From NCBI RefSeq assembly GCF_014205845.1, contig NZ_JACHCR010000024.1, forward strand, positions 1 through 64,000: DNA of 64,000 nucleotides. Reading direction: 5' to 3'. The number at the start of each line of letters is the position of its first letter. Positions within the stretch are counted from its first letter, which is position 1. A program made the translations under genes and the position numbers. The DNA is from Mucilaginibacter cryoferens (GTDB taxonomy: Bacteria; Bacteroidota; Bacteroidia; Sphingobacteriales; Sphingobacteriaceae). This document shows, piece by piece, positions 16,796 to 26,348 of the stretch. Below the pieces are notes generated by a model that saw nothing but the letters and a program-made list of their open reading frames with translations, did not search any database and was not told the origin of the DNA.

Positions 16796-19144
16796 TTATG
16801 ATTTAAATTCATAATTAACCCCAACCCTAAGCGCTTTTAAACCGGTAACACCTTGTAATTCTTCCAGTTCAAGGTATTCCAAATCGTTATTTAAAATGTG
16901 GCGTTCCTGCAGGTATTTGATGTATTCATAGTATTCAACAGCTTCACTCTGGTTAAAATATACCAATGCTATTTTACCAGGTTGAGTAAGGCGCTCACCA
17001 GTACCGGCAATCAGTACTTTATCAATACGTTTTTTCACTATTTCGTACCGTATGTTGTAGGCGCCTTCCACATCAAAGCGGCGTTCGTCATTCCTGAAAC
17101 TGATATCAATAGCATTTGAATGGATAAAAATCAGCTGTGTGGTTTCAAGCGGCCGGGATATCTGATCTACTAAGCTATTGGTAAGCCTGGCTATCTCGGC
17201 CATCGACCGTAGTTGCCACAGGCGGATATTTTTTAGATATAGCAGATCGAAAACACGGTTGGGCGCAATAGATTGACCTATGTAAATATCATATTCAACC
17301 CCATCCGTTCTGAACTTTTCAAAATAACACGGAAACGAATCCTGTACCTCATCCTGTGCAACCTCTAAATAGTGGTTAATGCTGGTATTGATGAGCTGCA
17401 TAGAGTTTTCCAGGTTGCGGCGATTGGTAAATATAATCCCGGTTTCTTCTGACAGGGCATCAAAATACTTATCAATCACCGGCTTTTCCTCGGGGTAATT
17501 TTGCCTGAAATGATTAAGAAAAGGGTTCATCTCATCCCGTAGAAAACTATCTAGCGTTAGCTCATCATTGGTGGTTATAAAACCACTCACTTTTTGCTGC
17601 CACTCCTCGCATTTAAATATCAGGTTATCAATAAGCCGCAAATGGATATGTTTTTTTAAGGTCGACAGCGTTTTCATTACCAGGGTAAGCAAAGCCTTCA
17701 GGTCATCCTGCAATGCGCTGTTACGCTCAATGGTAGAGTTGCGAATATCAACCGCGCCAAACAGGGGGTATACATTATTAAAAACAACGGTTTGTATTTC
17801 CTTGTTCTTACGTTTTTTATCACCACGTTGAAGATATTGCCAGGCCACCTCATTAAATTTCCATTGAACAGAGGGTTGTAACGAAGTAAATTTATCCTTA
17901 ATTATTTTCTCAATACGCTCATCAAACTGATCAATACTGTTTTGCAGTAATTGCGCTACTAATGGGATGGCGTTTTGAAGCTTGGATAATAACCTTTCGT
18001 AAATGGCAATTTCTTTATAGGAGTAAACCTCCATTATACCTACATTCTTCTTATTGTAATACACCGGAAAAATACCGTACGATTTGATCCCTGCCTGTTT
18101 TAGCACTTTAAGAAATGGAAATTTTATAACCTTTTCTTCGGTGATAGAATTAAAAAAAACAGGTTTAGGGTTTAAGTTGTATTCGCCGGCCATTGTGGTA
18201 AAAGTTTCCTCGGCCAGGCTAAATTTACGGGCGGTAGATATCAGGATACTTTGCGAACACTCATCATTATCAAATACAGGCTTGTTGTTAATGGTTAAAA
18301 ACGGCATCAAACCAAATTCAACAGACGAATCTTCGGTTAATGTTTTTAAAGACCTAACAATGTTTTCATATTGCTCGGTCTCATTGTTTGAGTGGTTAAC
18401 CAGTTCGTCCCTGATGCTTTCCATAGCGTGCGCCAGGGTTACATCGGTTAAGGTAATTACGGTAAAACCTTCAAACTTAAAATTGCTGAGTGGTAAAATA
18501 CGCTCTAATATCTCTATCCCTGCAAAATCGTTCAAATAGGGTTCAATATCTTCAAAAGTTAACGGCGGCAGTTCGCCTGTTAGCTTAATTTTTATAAAAT
18601 CGGTACTGGTATGAATGTTATAAAACCGGGAAAGGTTTGTTTCCGGGTCTATGTAGCTGTATAATAGTTCGTTTTTAAGAATTGTGCTAAAACCATACAT
18701 ACGCTCCAGTATCAGGTTAAATATAAACCTCCTTTGCCGCTGGTCAAACAACTCCTTGTTAGGCATATTTACAGCATACAATCCAGAATGATGGCTGGAA
18801 TGGAAATCGAAAAACGCATCAGTACTAAAAAATATCTTTTCGGGCACAGGCGTGCTCAGTGCCCAAAAAAACTCTTTCTCGTTAAGTATAGGTGGCGTAA
18901 GTATACTGTATATCAATTCGAGCATGCTCCTGTATCGTTCGGCATATTCGGGATGAATTTCCAGGTCAATACATACATCTGTTTCAAACTTATTGAGCAC
19001 GTATTTGTAGAACTCGGTTTTAAGGGTTTTTTCGGTTTTTACACGTTCCTGTAAATGCTCCACGAAAGGATCAAATGAAAGACAGGAATCTACCTGGCAA
19101 ACATCACAATCGTTTTTACTTATATTGATTACTTCGGTATGCAT
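16796..19144 (-). CDS. GAF-domain signalling protein with a cyclase-like segment
   Basis: 782 residues, predicted cytoplasmic. A cysteine cluster lies at 13-21 (CDVCQVDSC), a helical region follows, then a GAF-like domain at about 260-400 (SIGLM/GIFPVYYNKKNVGIMEVYS pattern). At 458-471 the segment VYPLFGAVDIRNST resembles the first strand of class III nucleotide cyclases (FxDIxxxT), but I see no later GD metal motif or purine-recognition residues. The C-terminal third is predicted to be mixed alpha/beta. GAF domains bind small ligands. It sits between the two kinase-like/barrel genes (gaps of 24 and 55 bases), so it is likely to serve the same system. Its enzymatic activity, if any, is unknown. 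Confidence 0.6.
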   Translation of the reverse strand: MHTEVINISKNDCDVCQVDSCLSFDPFVEHLQERVKTEKTLKTEFYKYVLNKFETDVCIDLEIHPEYAERYRSMLELIYSILTPPILNEKEFFWALSTPVPEKIFFSTDAFFDFHSSHHSGLYAVNMPNKELFDQRQRRFIFNLILERMYGFSTILKNELLYSYIDPETNLSRFYNIHTSTDFIKIKLTGELPPLTFEDIEPYLNDFAGIEILERILPLSNFKFEGFTVITLTDVTLAHAMESIRDELVNHSNNETEQYENIVRSLKTLTEDSSVEFGLMPFLTINNKPVFDNDECSQSILISTARKFSLAEETFTTMAGEYNLNPKPVFFNSITEEKVIKFPFLKVLKQAGIKSYGIFPVYYNKKNVGIMEVYSYKEIAIYERLLSKLQNAIPLVAQLLQNSIDQFDERIEKIIKDKFTSLQPSVQWKFNEVAWQYLQRGDKKRKNKEIQTVVFNNVYPLFGAVDIRNSTIERNSALQDDLKALLTLVMKTLSTLKKHIHLRLIDNLIFKCEEWQQKVSGFITTNDELTLDSFLRDEMNPFLNHFRQNYPEEKPVIDKYFDALSEETGIIFTNRRNLENSMQLINTSINHYLEVAQDEVQDSFPCYFEKFRTDGVEYDIYIGQSIAPNRVFDLLYLKNIRLWQLRSMAEIARLTNSLVDQISRPLETTQLIFIHSNAIDISFRNDERRFDVEGAYNIRYEIVKKRIDKVLIAGTGERLTQPGKIALVYFNQSEAVEYYEYIKYLQERHILNNDLEYLELEELQGVTGLKALRVGVNYEFKS

Positions 19145-19168
19145 TTTTTTATTATTAATCTCCCTTTT

Positions 19169-22100
19169 TTAAAACCTGAAAGCTGTTGAAAGGTAAGGGT
19201 ACCATCCTTCTTCAGAGTATCCGGCCACTATTTTTATTACCGCAATTTTTGCCGGTGCTATATAAAGGCCGGCACCTGTGCCATTATGCCATTTATCAGA
19301 GTGTTCGCCATTTTCCCAAACACGGCCAATGTCATAAAAACCAAGCAAACCGGCCTGGCCTGGTACAATATAGCTTGCAAAATCAAACAATTTAAGGCGC
19401 AGCTCCAGGTTGTTATAAAAACTATATTGCCCGGCAAAACGGTAAAGTCTGTATCCTAACAAGTTATCCTGCCCACCCAAAAATAGCGATTGATAAAAAG
19501 CCGTTTTGCCAATGGTGATGCCGCCTCCTATTCTATCTGCCAGCACAATGGTACCCTGGGTATTTAAACTTTTATACAATGCTACTTGTGGTACAAGCTG
19601 TGTAAAGGTATTTGAATTGCTATTTAAGCCTTTATAGCCTAATAGTTTAACATTTACATAGCTTCCCCAGGCAGGCAAAACTTTATTGTTACGCTTATCG
19701 CTGGTGAAGTTTAAAATTACACCGGCAAAAAGCTTTCGCTTATCAAAGGTATAACTATCAGGGCTATTAGTAAGTGATGGATCGGTAATTAAGCGCCCCG
19801 TGTTATCAGCATCATTCAAATTATAATATTGTAATGACGGACCGACCTTAAACGTGACTCCCGATTTGTTATGCCAACTTAAAGCCGGGTCGAACTGAAC
19901 AGTGATAAACCGGGTACGGTAAAATCTTTTGTAATCGCCCACTTTATCAAATACAGTTTGGTTACCCCTGCCAAAAAAGTTCTGATTCTCTGGCGAATTA
20001 GCCTGAAATTGCAATAACAGGCTGGCATCCCCTACTGCTTTTATCCACTCGCCGCTGTAGCTTGCCCTAAATGCTTTGGTAGAAAACGAATGGCTTAAAA
20101 ACACCTGCTGCACATCATTATATGGAAACTTGCGAAAACTATCCTGGTGGATGTATTTAAACCCAAGCCCTAATAAAAAACCCTCATCGGGGTTTATTTC
20201 GATGTTGGCAAGCGGCATGGTTATGTTTGACAGGTTTGTTGCCATGTAAGATATATTGGCACTATCTGCCGAAAAGTACTTACGCACTTTTGAGCTATCG
20301 CCACTTAGTTTTATTGTACCGGGATCATATATCTGGATCTTATTTCTTGATTTTACAATATTATAATCCTTTACATCAACGCTATCAACAAACCGGAGCT
20401 TTATGGGCGATGTGGCATTATTTAAAACTACCTTATCGGCCCCCGCACCAACGTAAATGCGAATCTCCTTAGTAATATCGGGCATAAAATTGATATTCAT
20501 CAGGGTATCTTTTATCTTACCTCCGTTGGTGATTTTGTTGATGGTAATATTGAGCCCCCTACCCGGTATATCATTAATGTTCAGTAGTTCGTTTTTGCGG
20601 GAGGTGTGGATCTCTACAATTTTATTGGTGATCTTGTAAAACTCTTCCATTGCTGCGGGGATATTTGCACGGCGTTCTTTTAACTGCTTCAGCAATTTAT
20701 CGTGCCCTAATTTATAGGCCGATTCGGGCATCCGGCGCAATCCGGCTTCTAAAACATCATCAGTTTCGGCGGCAACAAAATCGTTTACAATTTTGGTCCA
20801 ACGCTCGTGGTTATATTTCACATCGGGCAGCAGATCGGCAAACATACTGCTCCACATGGAGTAGTAAACATTCAATATCTTTCCATCAAAACCCTGCAGA
20901 TCGGGTTTAGCCCATTCCCTGGAAGCTACGTAAGGCAATACCCCTTGGTTGGTATAAAATACCTGGTCACGATCTCGCGGTACCCCGGTATAATAAACGC
21001 CTTTATCGGTTTTGGTGCCTTGCCAGCGCCACTGATCGCCGCGCCTGTCCCAATCGCCAATAAGCAGATCGAGCAAGCGTCCACGCAAAAAGGCATCGCC
21101 ATCTAAATGATTATCATTATCCTTTAACATCACGGCCAGCATTTTGGCTGTAGCGTCCGACTTTCCGGTAGGTTCCCGTTCTTCGAGCAACATTACCTTA
21201 TTCTCAAATTCCTTATTGTATTTACCCAGCTTTTCGTCGGGCGAAAGTACCCCTATCTGCGGGTTGGTATGAGGTACATGAGCAGCCTCGGCCAGTGGCG
21301 GAACAATCAATGCCGAAAATGGATGTTGAGCGCTCATGGCATCGTTTACCCAATCTTTGGCAAAAGTTTCACGAAACTCTTCGGGTAGTACCTTTTCAGG
21401 GCTTTTTTCAACGCTGCGGACAACCCATTCCTTACCGGTGTTATCAATCAATCGTAAAGAATGTGTCTGAAAACCACCGCCTAGTTTCTCTGGAGTTAAA
21501 CCACCTCTAAATTGGGAAATATGGATAACCGGTAATTTGGTATCGGCGGCCCACTCCTTCCTGTAATTCTCGCCAAACATGGTACGGTGAAAATTGCTTA
21601 CCGCATCATAAGATGGATGTACTTTAACCACCACACTGTCGGTAGTAATAGGCTTAACAACCGCATCAACCTCTTCTTTAACAGGCGTATAAGGTTGGGT
21701 ATAGCTAAAAGCCTGCCTCACTCCCGTTTCGCTATCAACATAGTACGTAAAACGGATGCTGTTATTTACCAGCAGATCGGCAGTTACATAACCTTGCGTG
21801 GCATCGGCAAAAAGGGAGTTTTTACCTTTTATGGCATAGGTATGTTTGGCACCCGCCCCGCTTACTACCTGCACCTGCGCATCTTTTATAAACTGAAGAC
21901 CATGCTCGTGCCCGGCCACGTGGATCATGTTGGGGAAGCCCTTAAAAACACCGTCTATCCTCGATATCATTTCCTTATATAAAGGGTGGTTCAAATCTTC
22001 CGGATTTGGGAAAGATGAACGTAAAAACGGATACAACGACCCCACTACCGGCAAAGGAATGAGTAAATTGCTGTTAAGCGCAGTAAAGGGAAAAATATGA

Positions 22101-22771
22101 TCTTTAAGCGAAAAATAGCCGCCATGCGTACCATAACTCTGAAACGGATGGTGCGACGCCAGCAGGATAACTTTATTGCGGTTACGGCTCAGAATCTGCT
22201 CAAACTGATCAATAATATCATCCTTGGTTTTGCAATTGCACTCGGCGTCATCATTGGCTTTACTGTACGGATATAACCACCACTCGCTATCAAAGGCAAT
22301 AACGGTTAAATTATCGCCCAGGTTTATCTCAACAGGGTCAGGACAGCCATTTGCCGGGATCATTTTAAGCAGGCTATCCTGTTGCTCTTCTAAAAAGGCC
22401 CATTGCCGTTTTATTTTGGCTAATCCCTGCGGGCCCATTTTATCCCAATCGTGATTGCCGGGCACAAAATATACAGGTGCACCGTTTGCCCGCATGGGCT
22501 GGTATTGCGATTGGAGGATCTTTTTGGTTTGCTCTTCTTCCTTACTACCTGGTAAGCCCATCCCTGTTGGATAAATATTATCGCCCAGGTACATTACAAT
22601 GGTTTTATTTTTGATAATACTTGCGGCAGCATGTTTTAAAACTGCACTTTGCTGGGTATCCATTTCACCGGCATCACCAATCAATATCACCCGGTATTTT
22701 ACCGAATCCTGGGCCATAGCCACAAAGCTGCCCAATACTAAAATGAATAAAGAGAGTAGTTTTTTAATCAT
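19169..22771 (-). CDS. Metallophosphatase - kinase-like domain - outer-membrane barrel fusion
   Basis: 1200 residues with a signal peptide (1-20). Residues 25-340 are a calcineurin-like metallophosphatase with all metal motifs: GD (32-33), GDN (63-65), GNHD (105-108), HH (207-208) and GHEHG (287-291). Residues of about 384-650 are the same kinase-like region as in the gene at 14149, with WVVRSV (449-454) and GDWDRRGDQWRW (572-583) then VPRDRDQVFY. The C-terminal part (about 850-1200) is a BamA/TamA-type barrel ending RF. The protein would show a phosphatase and a kinase-like module in the periplasm. Its first 8 bases overlap the end of the PAP2 gene, indicating translational coupling. The substrate is unknown. 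Confidence 0.8.
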   Translation of the reverse strand: MIKKLLSLFILVLGSFVAMAQDSVKYRVILIGDAGEMDTQQSAVLKHAAASIIKNKTIVMYLGDNIYPTGMGLPGSKEEEQTKKILQSQYQPMRANGAPVYFVPGNHDWDKMGPQGLAKIKRQWAFLEEQQDSLLKMIPANGCPDPVEINLGDNLTVIAFDSEWWLYPYSKANDDAECNCKTKDDIIDQFEQILSRNRNKVILLASHHPFQSYGTHGGYFSLKDHIFPFTALNSNLLIPLPVVGSLYPFLRSSFPNPEDLNHPLYKEMISRIDGVFKGFPNMIHVAGHEHGLQFIKDAQVQVVSGAGAKHTYAIKGKNSLFADATQGYVTADLLVNNSIRFTYYVDSETGVRQAFSYTQPYTPVKEEVDAVVKPITTDSVVVKVHPSYDAVSNFHRTMFGENYRKEWAADTKLPVIHISQFRGGLTPEKLGGGFQTHSLRLIDNTGKEWVVRSVEKSPEKVLPEEFRETFAKDWVNDAMSAQHPFSALIVPPLAEAAHVPHTNPQIGVLSPDEKLGKYNKEFENKVMLLEEREPTGKSDATAKMLAVMLKDNDNHLDGDAFLRGRLLDLLIGDWDRRGDQWRWQGTKTDKGVYYTGVPRDRDQVFYTNQGVLPYVASREWAKPDLQGFDGKILNVYYSMWSSMFADLLPDVKYNHERWTKIVNDFVAAETDDVLEAGLRRMPESAYKLGHDKLLKQLKERRANIPAAMEEFYKITNKIVEIHTSRKNELLNINDIPGRGLNITINKITNGGKIKDTLMNINFMPDITKEIRIYVGAGADKVVLNNATSPIKLRFVDSVDVKDYNIVKSRNKIQIYDPGTIKLSGDSSKVRKYFSADSANISYMATNLSNITMPLANIEINPDEGFLLGLGFKYIHQDSFRKFPYNDVQQVFLSHSFSTKAFRASYSGEWIKAVGDASLLLQFQANSPENQNFFGRGNQTVFDKVGDYKRFYRTRFITVQFDPALSWHNKSGVTFKVGPSLQYYNLNDADNTGRLITDPSLTNSPDSYTFDKRKLFAGVILNFTSDKRNNKVLPAWGSYVNVKLLGYKGLNSNSNTFTQLVPQVALYKSLNTQGTIVLADRIGGGITIGKTAFYQSLFLGGQDNLLGYRLYRFAGQYSFYNNLELRLKLFDFASYIVPGQAGLLGFYDIGRVWENGEHSDKWHNGTGAGLYIAPAKIAVIKIVAGYSEEGWYPYLSTAFRF

Positions 22772-23390
22772 GATTCGGTGTGGTTACGATGTGCTTTTTA
22801 AATAGTTTTTGATTAAGCCAGTGGCCCGCATACGCTGTACCAATGCCAATAGCGGCACCTGCCAATACATCAGATGGGTAATGCTTGCCCAAATAAATAC
22901 GCGAATACCCAACCGATGAGGCCCATAAATATGCCGGTACAGTAACGTACCATTTATGGTATTGAATAGATAGTGTAGCTGCCGTTGCAAAAGCCAAACT
23001 GCTATGCCCCGACGGAAAAGACTGGCCATGCGTTGGCGAAGTAACAAATACATCGTTTGGATACCTATCAGCCGGCCGGGTGCGGTTTACACCTATTTTA
23101 ACTACGTAGGTAAAAAATTCTGTCGCTCCTATGTTGATGACTGCTTCAAGGCCGTTACGCTTAGCCGTTTCATTATTACTTGCCAACCCATATATTAATG
23201 TACCAAAAGAGGCCGCGCCGGCAACATAATATGCCGAAGTACTGGTGGTACGCCAGTATAACGAGTTTGGATTTTGCGGATTGATACTTTTTAAAATATC
23301 GATATCGGCATTTTGGGCAAAGCAATTATTGTAACCGGTAAAGGCAATAAATGTAATAAGTAATAAGATCAGTTTTTTGCCTTTGGTCAT
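22764..23390 (-). CDS. PAP2-family acid phosphatase/lipid phosphatase
   Basis: 208 residues with a signal peptide ending near CFAQ. The three PAP2 motifs are complete: KIGVNRTRP, PSGHS and SRIYLGKHYPSD. Members remove phosphate from lipid pyrophosphates, phosphatidic acid or soluble phosphoesters on the periplasmic side. The stop overlaps the start of the metallophosphatase fusion by 8 bases and the SdiA-regulated-like gene ends 7 bases before its start, so it is inside the operon. Two phosphatases and a polyphosphate kinase in one transcript point to phosphate or pyrophosphate turnover. Confidence 0.9.
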   Translation of the reverse strand: MTKGKKLILLLITFIAFTGYNNCFAQNADIDILKSINPQNPNSLYWRTTSTSAYYVAGAASFGTLIYGLASNNETAKRNGLEAVINIGATEFFTYVVKIGVNRTRPADRYPNDVFVTSPTHGQSFPSGHSSLAFATAATLSIQYHKWYVTVPAYLWASSVGYSRIYLGKHYPSDVLAGAAIGIGTAYAGHWLNQKLFKKHIVTTPNHD

Positions 23391-23397
23391 ATAGCTA

Positions 23398-24273
23398 TTA
23401 TTTGGTGTAGTTGAATTTTAAAATATTACCCTCGCTTAGCTTGCCGCCTTCGTTAGATATGTAAAGGTTATGTTGCGCGTCAAATGCCACCCCCTCCGGC
23501 TGGTTATAAATTGATGAATTTAAGGGATAAACGGCCTTTATTTTCCAGTTTACATCGGCAACAACCAATATTTTATTAACCGACGACAAGATGTACCACT
23601 CATTGGTGTTATTATTTTTGGCTAACGCCGATGGATGGAAACTGATCTTCTTTTTATCTGTTAGTTTTTGAATAGCAGTTACATCTACATTAAAGGCACC
23701 GCTTTGTTTCAGTGTACCGTTGGGCTGTAAAGCCAGGATATAACCGCTGCTGTTTTTTGTAGTTTTATCGTCGGCACAATGTTTACAAAGCACGTATAGT
23801 AAACCTGTTTTTTCATCGGCATACATTCCCTCATATTCTCCGGTAGGCAAAAGATTATTCAGTTTTTGTACGCCTGCTGCCTCCCTGCTACGCACCTGGT
23901 TAAACGGAAAGCTGAACAATACGCCATCGCTGCGCAGCACAATTACCTGGTTACGGCAAATGGCAATATCTTCATAGTCGCCCTTTTTACCGAATGTTGT
24001 GTAGTTAACCTTCTTTTCGCCCAATTTTAAATAATACACCTTGCCATCTTCATCCTGCTCGGCGTATACCGAATCGCCTTTGCCATCTTTAAATGCAATA
24101 CCCGATATTTCTAAAAGTTCATCTGGCATATAATATTTTACGGGCTTATTTAAATCGTAACCTTTAGGGCTGCCGCTAATACCAACCGTTGTTTTATCGG
24201 CACACGAAATCCCCGAAAGTACGCCTGCCGAAACAAGTGCTATGGCGATATAGGCTAATGCTTTACTCTTCAT
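23398..24273 (-). CDS. SdiA-regulated-like secreted beta-propeller protein
   Basis: 291 residues with an N-terminal signal sequence ending in LSGISC; the Cys may be lipidated, although Gly at -3 is unusual for a lipobox. The body has the repeated strands of an SdiA-regulated/YjiK-type propeller, for example LEISGIAF, GDYEDIAIC, GEYEGMYADEKTGLLYVLCKHC and NQPEGVAFDAQHNLYISNEGG. No enzyme residues are recognised. It starts 1 base after the ppk1 stop and ends 7 bases before the PAP2 gene, so it is tightly placed in the operon. A role as a periplasmic ligand-binding partner is inference. Confidence 0.7.
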   Translation of the reverse strand: MKSKALAYIAIALVSAGVLSGISCADKTTVGISGSPKGYDLNKPVKYYMPDELLEISGIAFKDGKGDSVYAEQDEDGKVYYLKLGEKKVNYTTFGKKGDYEDIAICRNQVIVLRSDGVLFSFPFNQVRSREAAGVQKLNNLLPTGEYEGMYADEKTGLLYVLCKHCADDKTTKNSSGYILALQPNGTLKQSGAFNVDVTAIQKLTDKKKISFHPSALAKNNNTNEWYILSSVNKILVVADVNWKIKAVYPLNSSIYNQPEGVAFDAQHNLYISNEGGKLSEGNILKFNYTK

Positions 24274-24274
24274 C

Positions 24275-26314
24275 TCAATTATCTGATTTTGCCTTTAAAA
24301 ACTCATAAATACCCCGCTGCGCTTGTATCAGCGGTGGTTTTGGTTCGATGCGAATATTTTGCAATGCGGTATCAAGATTTACAGCCTGTACATTATCCTG
24401 CAGTTGCAAACTAATGAGCTGCATAACCTCGGCCTTTATCTTCTCATCATACACAGGAAAACAAACCTCTATCCGCCTGTAAATATTACGGTTCATCCAA
24501 TCGGCCGATCCCATGAACACTTTCTGATCGCCATTGTTCTCAAAAACAAAAATACGGCCATGCTCAAGGTAACGGTCTACAATACGCCTGATGTTGATAT
24601 GCTCACTCATGCCCTTTACACCAGGTATCAGGCAGCAAATACTACGCACTATCATATTTATTTTTACCCCGGCCTGTGAGGCTTCGTATAGTTTGCCTAT
24701 CAGCTTACGCTCTTCCAGGTTATTGAGTTTTATGGTGATAGCGGCGGGTAAACCTTGTTTCGCGTTAGCAATTTCCTGGTCTATCAACTCCATAAAACGA
24801 CTTTGCAGGTTAAATTGCGCTACCAGCAAATGTTTAAAATCAACCGGATAACCTTCGGCCGATTTTTTTCCTTTAGCTAAAAACATAAACAGCAGTTCCA
24901 TTTCGCGCAGCAGCAATGGATTGGCCGTCATCATAATATGATCGGTATAAAAGGCCGCAGTACTTTCATTGAAATTCCCGGTTGCCAGCAAGCCCGAATA
25001 TTTATCACGGCCATTAACCTGCCTTTTTACCAATGCAATCTTGGCATGTACCTTCAGGGCTTTGTCGCTGTAGATAATATCTACCCCGGCGGCTTTCATC
25101 TTTTTAGCCCATTTAATGTTATTAGCCTCGTCAAAGCGTGCCTTTAGCTCAACCATTACCCGCACCTTTTTGCCGTTGTTGGCGGCACTGATAAGCGCGT
25201 TCACAATGCGCGAATCGCTGGCCACGCGGTACAGGGTTACCGAAATTTCGTCGACACTTGCATCTGTTGCGGCCTCATTGAAAAACCGCAGGATAGTATT
25301 GTAAGATTGATATGGTGCATGAAAAATATAATCCTGCTTTTCTATGTGATCAAACAACGAACCTTCATCTGTTACATGATAACTGTTGATAGGCGCCCAG
25401 CGCGTATAACGCAATAATGGGTTATTAACCGGCAGGCTCATTAGATCTTTTAGATTGTGGTAAATACCGCCCTCAACCACGCTGGAACTTTGCAGGCCAA
25501 ATTTATCGGTTATAAAATGCAGCGTACGCAAAGGGATACCCGGTTGATGTAAAAAGCGGGTGGCAATGCCCATATCGCGTTTTAACAGTTGTTTTTCTAT
25601 CTGCTCAGATAAATCGCCGTGATACTCGTCTTTCAGATCAAGCTCGGCATCGCGGGTAATTTTAAAGCTGTAGCAACCAGTAACCACCTCGTTTTTAAAC
25701 AGCTTATTAAGGTTATGCCTGATGATATCATCCAAAAACAAAATATATTGCTCATCGGCCACGCTAACGCTGTAAAAACGGGGTAACTGATTTGATGGTA
25801 TGGCCAATATCACATTACGTTCCAGGTCATTGGCTGTGCGTAAACTGATAAAAAAGTAAAGCCTGTTATTTTCCGGGAAAAAGCTTTTTTTAGTATCAGC
25901 CAAATCAATCGGCTGTAAAAACGACATTACCTGGCTGTAAAAGTAATCCATCACTTTATCGGCAATGTTATTGGGGATAGGCTCGTTAAACAACAAATTA
26001 ACTTTGTGCTGCTTTAGCAAAGGGATTAGCTGCCCCGTAAATATCTTTCCGAATTTTTGTTGCTGATAGCCTATCAACGCCTGAGCTTCCAGCAGTACAT
26101 CTTCCTTTTCGCTACTGCCCCGTTTGGCCAGCTTATGCACAGCTAATAAAACGGGTATCCTTACCCGGTAAAACTCATCTAAGTTTGAAGAAAATATCGA
26201 CAGAAAATTAACCCGTTCCAATACCGGGAGGGTTTCCTTCTCGGCTTCCATCAAAATACGCTCATTAAAAAGTAACCAACTGAGATCCCTGTCAAAAAAT
26301 GAGTAATGATCCAT
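24275..26314 (-). CDS. ppk1: Polyphosphate kinase 1
   Basis: About 679 residues with the family's N-terminal SFFDRDLSWLLFNERIL and FLSIFSSNLDEFYRVR segments. The two phospholipase D-like halves carry VKVMVELKARFDEANN, the KVHAKIALVKR histidine region and SICCLIPG...DRYLEHGRIF. PPK1 reversibly polymerises the ATP gamma-phosphate into polyphosphate, with a histidine as phosphoryl carrier. The ATG at 26314 is preferred to an upstream TTG. It follows the HD-PycTM gene by 34 bases and precedes the SdiA-like gene by 1 base. It is the best understood member of the operon and anchors the idea of a polyphosphate-linked system. Confidence 0.93.
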   Translation of the reverse strand: MDHYSFFDRDLSWLLFNERILMEAEKETLPVLERVNFLSIFSSNLDEFYRVRIPVLLAVHKLAKRGSSEKEDVLLEAQALIGYQQQKFGKIFTGQLIPLLKQHKVNLLFNEPIPNNIADKVMDYFYSQVMSFLQPIDLADTKKSFFPENNRLYFFISLRTANDLERNVILAIPSNQLPRFYSVSVADEQYILFLDDIIRHNLNKLFKNEVVTGCYSFKITRDAELDLKDEYHGDLSEQIEKQLLKRDMGIATRFLHQPGIPLRTLHFITDKFGLQSSSVVEGGIYHNLKDLMSLPVNNPLLRYTRWAPINSYHVTDEGSLFDHIEKQDYIFHAPYQSYNTILRFFNEAATDASVDEISVTLYRVASDSRIVNALISAANNGKKVRVMVELKARFDEANNIKWAKKMKAAGVDIIYSDKALKVHAKIALVKRQVNGRDKYSGLLATGNFNESTAAFYTDHIMMTANPLLLREMELLFMFLAKGKKSAEGYPVDFKHLLVAQFNLQSRFMELIDQEIANAKQGLPAAITIKLNNLEERKLIGKLYEASQAGVKINMIVRSICCLIPGVKGMSEHINIRRIVDRYLEHGRIFVFENNGDQKVFMGSADWMNRNIYRRIEVCFPVYDEKIKAEVMQLISLQLQDNVQAVNLDTALQNIRIEPKPPLIQAQRGIYEFLKAKSDN

Positions 26315-26348
26315 AAATAGCAATATATGTTTAGCGATACGAGACCGC

